This document shows positions 62,682-64,000 of a stretch of 64,000 nucleotides of DNA, in pieces; the first letter of the stretch is position 1, and the number at the start of each line of letters is the position of its first letter. The DNA is from Sphingomonas panni (GTDB taxonomy: Bacteria > Pseudomonadota > Alphaproteobacteria > Sphingomonadales > Sphingomonadaceae): assembly GCF_022664435.1 (NCBI RefSeq), contig NZ_JAKREU010000003.1, positions 372,001 through 436,000 on the forward strand, written 5' to 3'. The translations under genes were made by a program, and so were the position numbers. Below the pieces are notes generated by a model. The model was given only the letters and a program-made list of their open reading frames with translations, did not search any database and was not told where the DNA came from.

Positions 62682-63107
62682 ATGCCGAAGATGATTTTCG
62701 TGAACCTCGCGGTCGCCGACGTGGCGTCCGCGACGCGCTTCTACGAAGCGATCGGGTTCGTGAAGGACGAACGTTTTTCGAACGAGCGCGGGTTGGGCAT
62801 GACGTGGTCGGACAGCATCCATGTCATGCTGCTCGACCGCGAATTCTACGCGACCTTCACGCCCAAGCGGATCATCGATACCAAGACCGAAAGCGGCGTG
62901 CTGCTCGCGCTCTCGTTCGACGATCGCGCCGGTGTCGATGCGATCACGCAAGCGGCGCTGGCGGCGGGCGGGCGCGAACTGCACGATCCCGAGGACGAAG
63001 GCGATATGTACAGCCGCGCGTTCGAGGATCTCGACGGCCATGGCTGGGGCCCGTTCACCATGGACATGACGGCGGCGCAGGCCGCGCACGAGGGGGCCTG
63101 CGCATGA
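62682..63107 (+). CDS. VOC-family (glyoxalase/bleomycin resistance-like) protein
   Basis: The 141-residue protein has two beta-alpha-beta-beta-beta repeats of the vicinal oxygen chelate fold: KMIFVNLAVADVASATRFYEAIGF at the start and YSRAFEDLDGHGWGPFTMDM at the end. Metal ligand positions are not all clear, as in the PhnB/YaeR-like branch. GGGAGAGGG lies four bases before the ATG. The stop overlaps the DUF1428 gene (ATGA). Function is unknown; an isomerase, dioxygenase or resistance role is possible. It is under the HxlR operators. Confidence 0.85.
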   Translation: MPKMIFVNLAVADVASATRFYEAIGFVKDERFSNERGLGMTWSDSIHVMLLDREFYATFTPKRIIDTKTESGVLLALSFDDRAGVDAITQAALAAGGRELHDPEDEGDMYSRAFEDLDGHGWGPFTMDMTAAQAAHEGACA

Positions 63108-63829
63108 CCTATCTCGACGGGTTCGTGACCCCGGTGCCGCGCGCCAACCGCGCCGCCTATGAAGCGCATGTCGCGCAGGCGGCAGCGATCTTCGCCGATC
63201 TCGGCGCGACGCGGCTGGTCGAATGCTGGGGCGACGATGTGCCCGCCGGCACGCATACCGACTTTGCGCGATCGGTCGCGTTGCAGGCGGGTGAGGACAT
63301 CCTGTTCAGCTGGATCGAATATCCCGACCGGGCGACGCGCGACGCGGCGGGCGCGGCGATGATGGCCGATCCGCGCATGGCCGCACTCGACATGCCGTTC
63401 GACGGCAGGCGCATGATCTATGGCGGGTTCGACGCCGCGATGGTCAGCGGCGAACTGGCGACGCCCGGCTATATCGATGGCTGCCTGACCCCTGTCGCCG
63501 CCGCCGACCGCGACGCCTATCTCGCCTTCGCCGCCCGATCGGCGCAGCTGTTCCGCGACCATGGCGCGCTGCGCGTCGTGGAGGGCTGGGGCGACGACGT
63601 TCCCGCCGGCACCCACACCGACTATGCCCGCGCCGTCGCGCTGCAGCCGGACGAGGTCGCCTGCTATTCGTGGATCGAATGGCCGTCGAAGGACGCGCGC
63701 GATGCCGGCTGGCAGGCGGTGATGGCCGACCCGCGCATGGCCGGGCGGGACATGCCCTTCGACGGCAAACGCATGGTCTATGGCGGCTTCGTGCCGATCG
63801 TCGATCGCCGCATGGGGGCCGGCGCATGA
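63104..63829 (+). CDS. Tandem DUF1428 protein
   Basis: The 241-residue protein is two DUF1428 domains fused head to tail. Copy 1 spans about 1-118 and copy 2 about 119-241. Each has a YLDGF/YIDGC start, WGDDVPAGTHTD with ARsVALQ or ArAVALQ, SWIEyP or SWIEwP and MADPRMA with DMPFDGrRM then YGGF. Normal DUF1428 proteins are single-domain (about 115-120) and probably dimerise, so the fusion may give a covalent dimer. The family is related to dimeric ferredoxin-like barrels; function is unknown. It is coupled by ATGA overlaps to VOC genes on both sides. Confidence 0.88.
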   Translation: MTYLDGFVTPVPRANRAAYEAHVAQAAAIFADLGATRLVECWGDDVPAGTHTDFARSVALQAGEDILFSWIEYPDRATRDAAGAAMMADPRMAALDMPFDGRRMIYGGFDAAMVSGELATPGYIDGCLTPVAAADRDAYLAFAARSAQLFRDHGALRVVEGWGDDVPAGTHTDYARAVALQPDEVACYSWIEWPSKDARDAGWQAVMADPRMAGRDMPFDGKRMVYGGFVPIVDRRMGAGA

Positions 63830-64000
63830 ACCGGCAGGGCGACTTCATCTGGTACGAACTGCTGACCCGCGACATCGACGCGGCGGCGGCCTTTTATGGC
63901 GACGTCATCGGCTGGACCGTGCAGGATTCGGGGATGTCGGGCATGGACTATCGCCTGTTCGTCGCCCCCGACGGCACGATGGTCGGCGGGCTGATGGCGA
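63826..64000 (+). CDS. VOC-family protein, 5' part
   Basis: The gene runs off the window end; 58 codons are visible. It begins MNRQGDFIWYELLTRDIDAAAAFYGDVIGW, the start of a VOC domain of the type with F/WxELxT (PF00903-like), followed by YRLFVAPDGTMVGGLMA. Its start overlaps the stop of the DUF1428 gene, so it is the third coupled gene of this operon. Later genes lie outside the window. Confidence 0.85.
   Translation, partial: MNRQGDFIWYELLTRDIDAAAAFYGDVIGWTVQDSGMSGMDYRLFVAPDGTMVGGLMA

Overview
The window reads as chromosomal DNA of a sphingomonad (order Sphingomonadales, Sphingomonas-like). This rests on the very high GC content, TonB-dependent receptor architecture, an alphaproteobacterial gene order (DUF3576 lipoprotein, leuS, lptE, holA), CobS/CobT-type proteins, and many short inverted repeats built on CGTCATTCCCGC and CGTCACCCC cores. 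No 16S rRNA or species marker is present, so the genus is an inference.

Layout. 1-11292 is one long flagellar block, all on the + strand: fliI (3' part), fliJ, fliK, fliL, fliM, fliN, fliO, fliP, fliQ, fliR, flhB, fliD, fliS. It encodes the export ATPase with its stator, hook-length control, the C-ring, the export gate, and the filament cap with its chaperone. Most junctions overlap by 4-8 bases. The fliQ-fliR junction is instead opened by 388 bases of inverted repeats, and fliD appears to carry its own sigma-28-type promoter. A flavin reductase gene and a chemoreceptor with tandem HAMP-like repeats follow. 14207-18888 (-) is argH, an LptM-like lipoprotein, lysA, a siroheme-synthase-like gene and a ZntB-type transporter, nearly all start/stop coupled. 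A lipoprotein thioredoxin gene (TlpA type) is divergent to argH.

19530-30404 holds small unknown genes, a phospholipase D-type enzyme, rpoZ with a clear terminator, an HxlR regulator divergent from a PRISE-type reductase, rlmE and a Ppx/GppA phosphatase, tRNA-Gln(CTG) with a textbook promoter, a fucoside pair (GH29 fucosidase and lactonase-like amidohydrolase), a phosphoribosyltransferase and a DUF2332 gene. 30410-34999 (-) pairs a large TonB-dependent receptor with a chemoreceptor. 35148-38368 (+) is an HscC-type Hsp70 translationally coupled to a membrane protein with a degenerate J-like domain. tRNA-Leu(GAG) lies downstream of the leuS-lptE-holA operon (38412-43019, -).

43277-52000 contains a putative outer-membrane protein, an orphan Imm8-like immunity gene, an MBL-fold exonuclease, cobT with a small ribbon-helix-helix gene, a long two-part inverted repeat, a GT2 glycosyltransferase, a peptidoglycan peptidase and a MASE1-GGDEF cyclase. 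51978-64000 contains queG, a NatA/NatB-like ABC exporter followed by an S41 peptidase, a methyltransferase-GtrA pair divergent from a large GT-C-like membrane protein, a thioesterase, cobS, and an HxlR regulator divergent from a VOC / duplicated DUF1428 / VOC operon that runs off the window end. The HxlR start codon of that last locus sits between two near-identical palindromes 21 bases apart, the best-supported new regulatory prediction here.

No prophage, insertion sequence, CRISPR array or obvious defence island was seen. The window is mostly housekeeping and motility chromosome. The less ordinary parts are the HxlR/DUF1428 locus, the HscC/J-like pair, the receptor/chemoreceptor cluster, the CobS/CobT pair and the repeat families.
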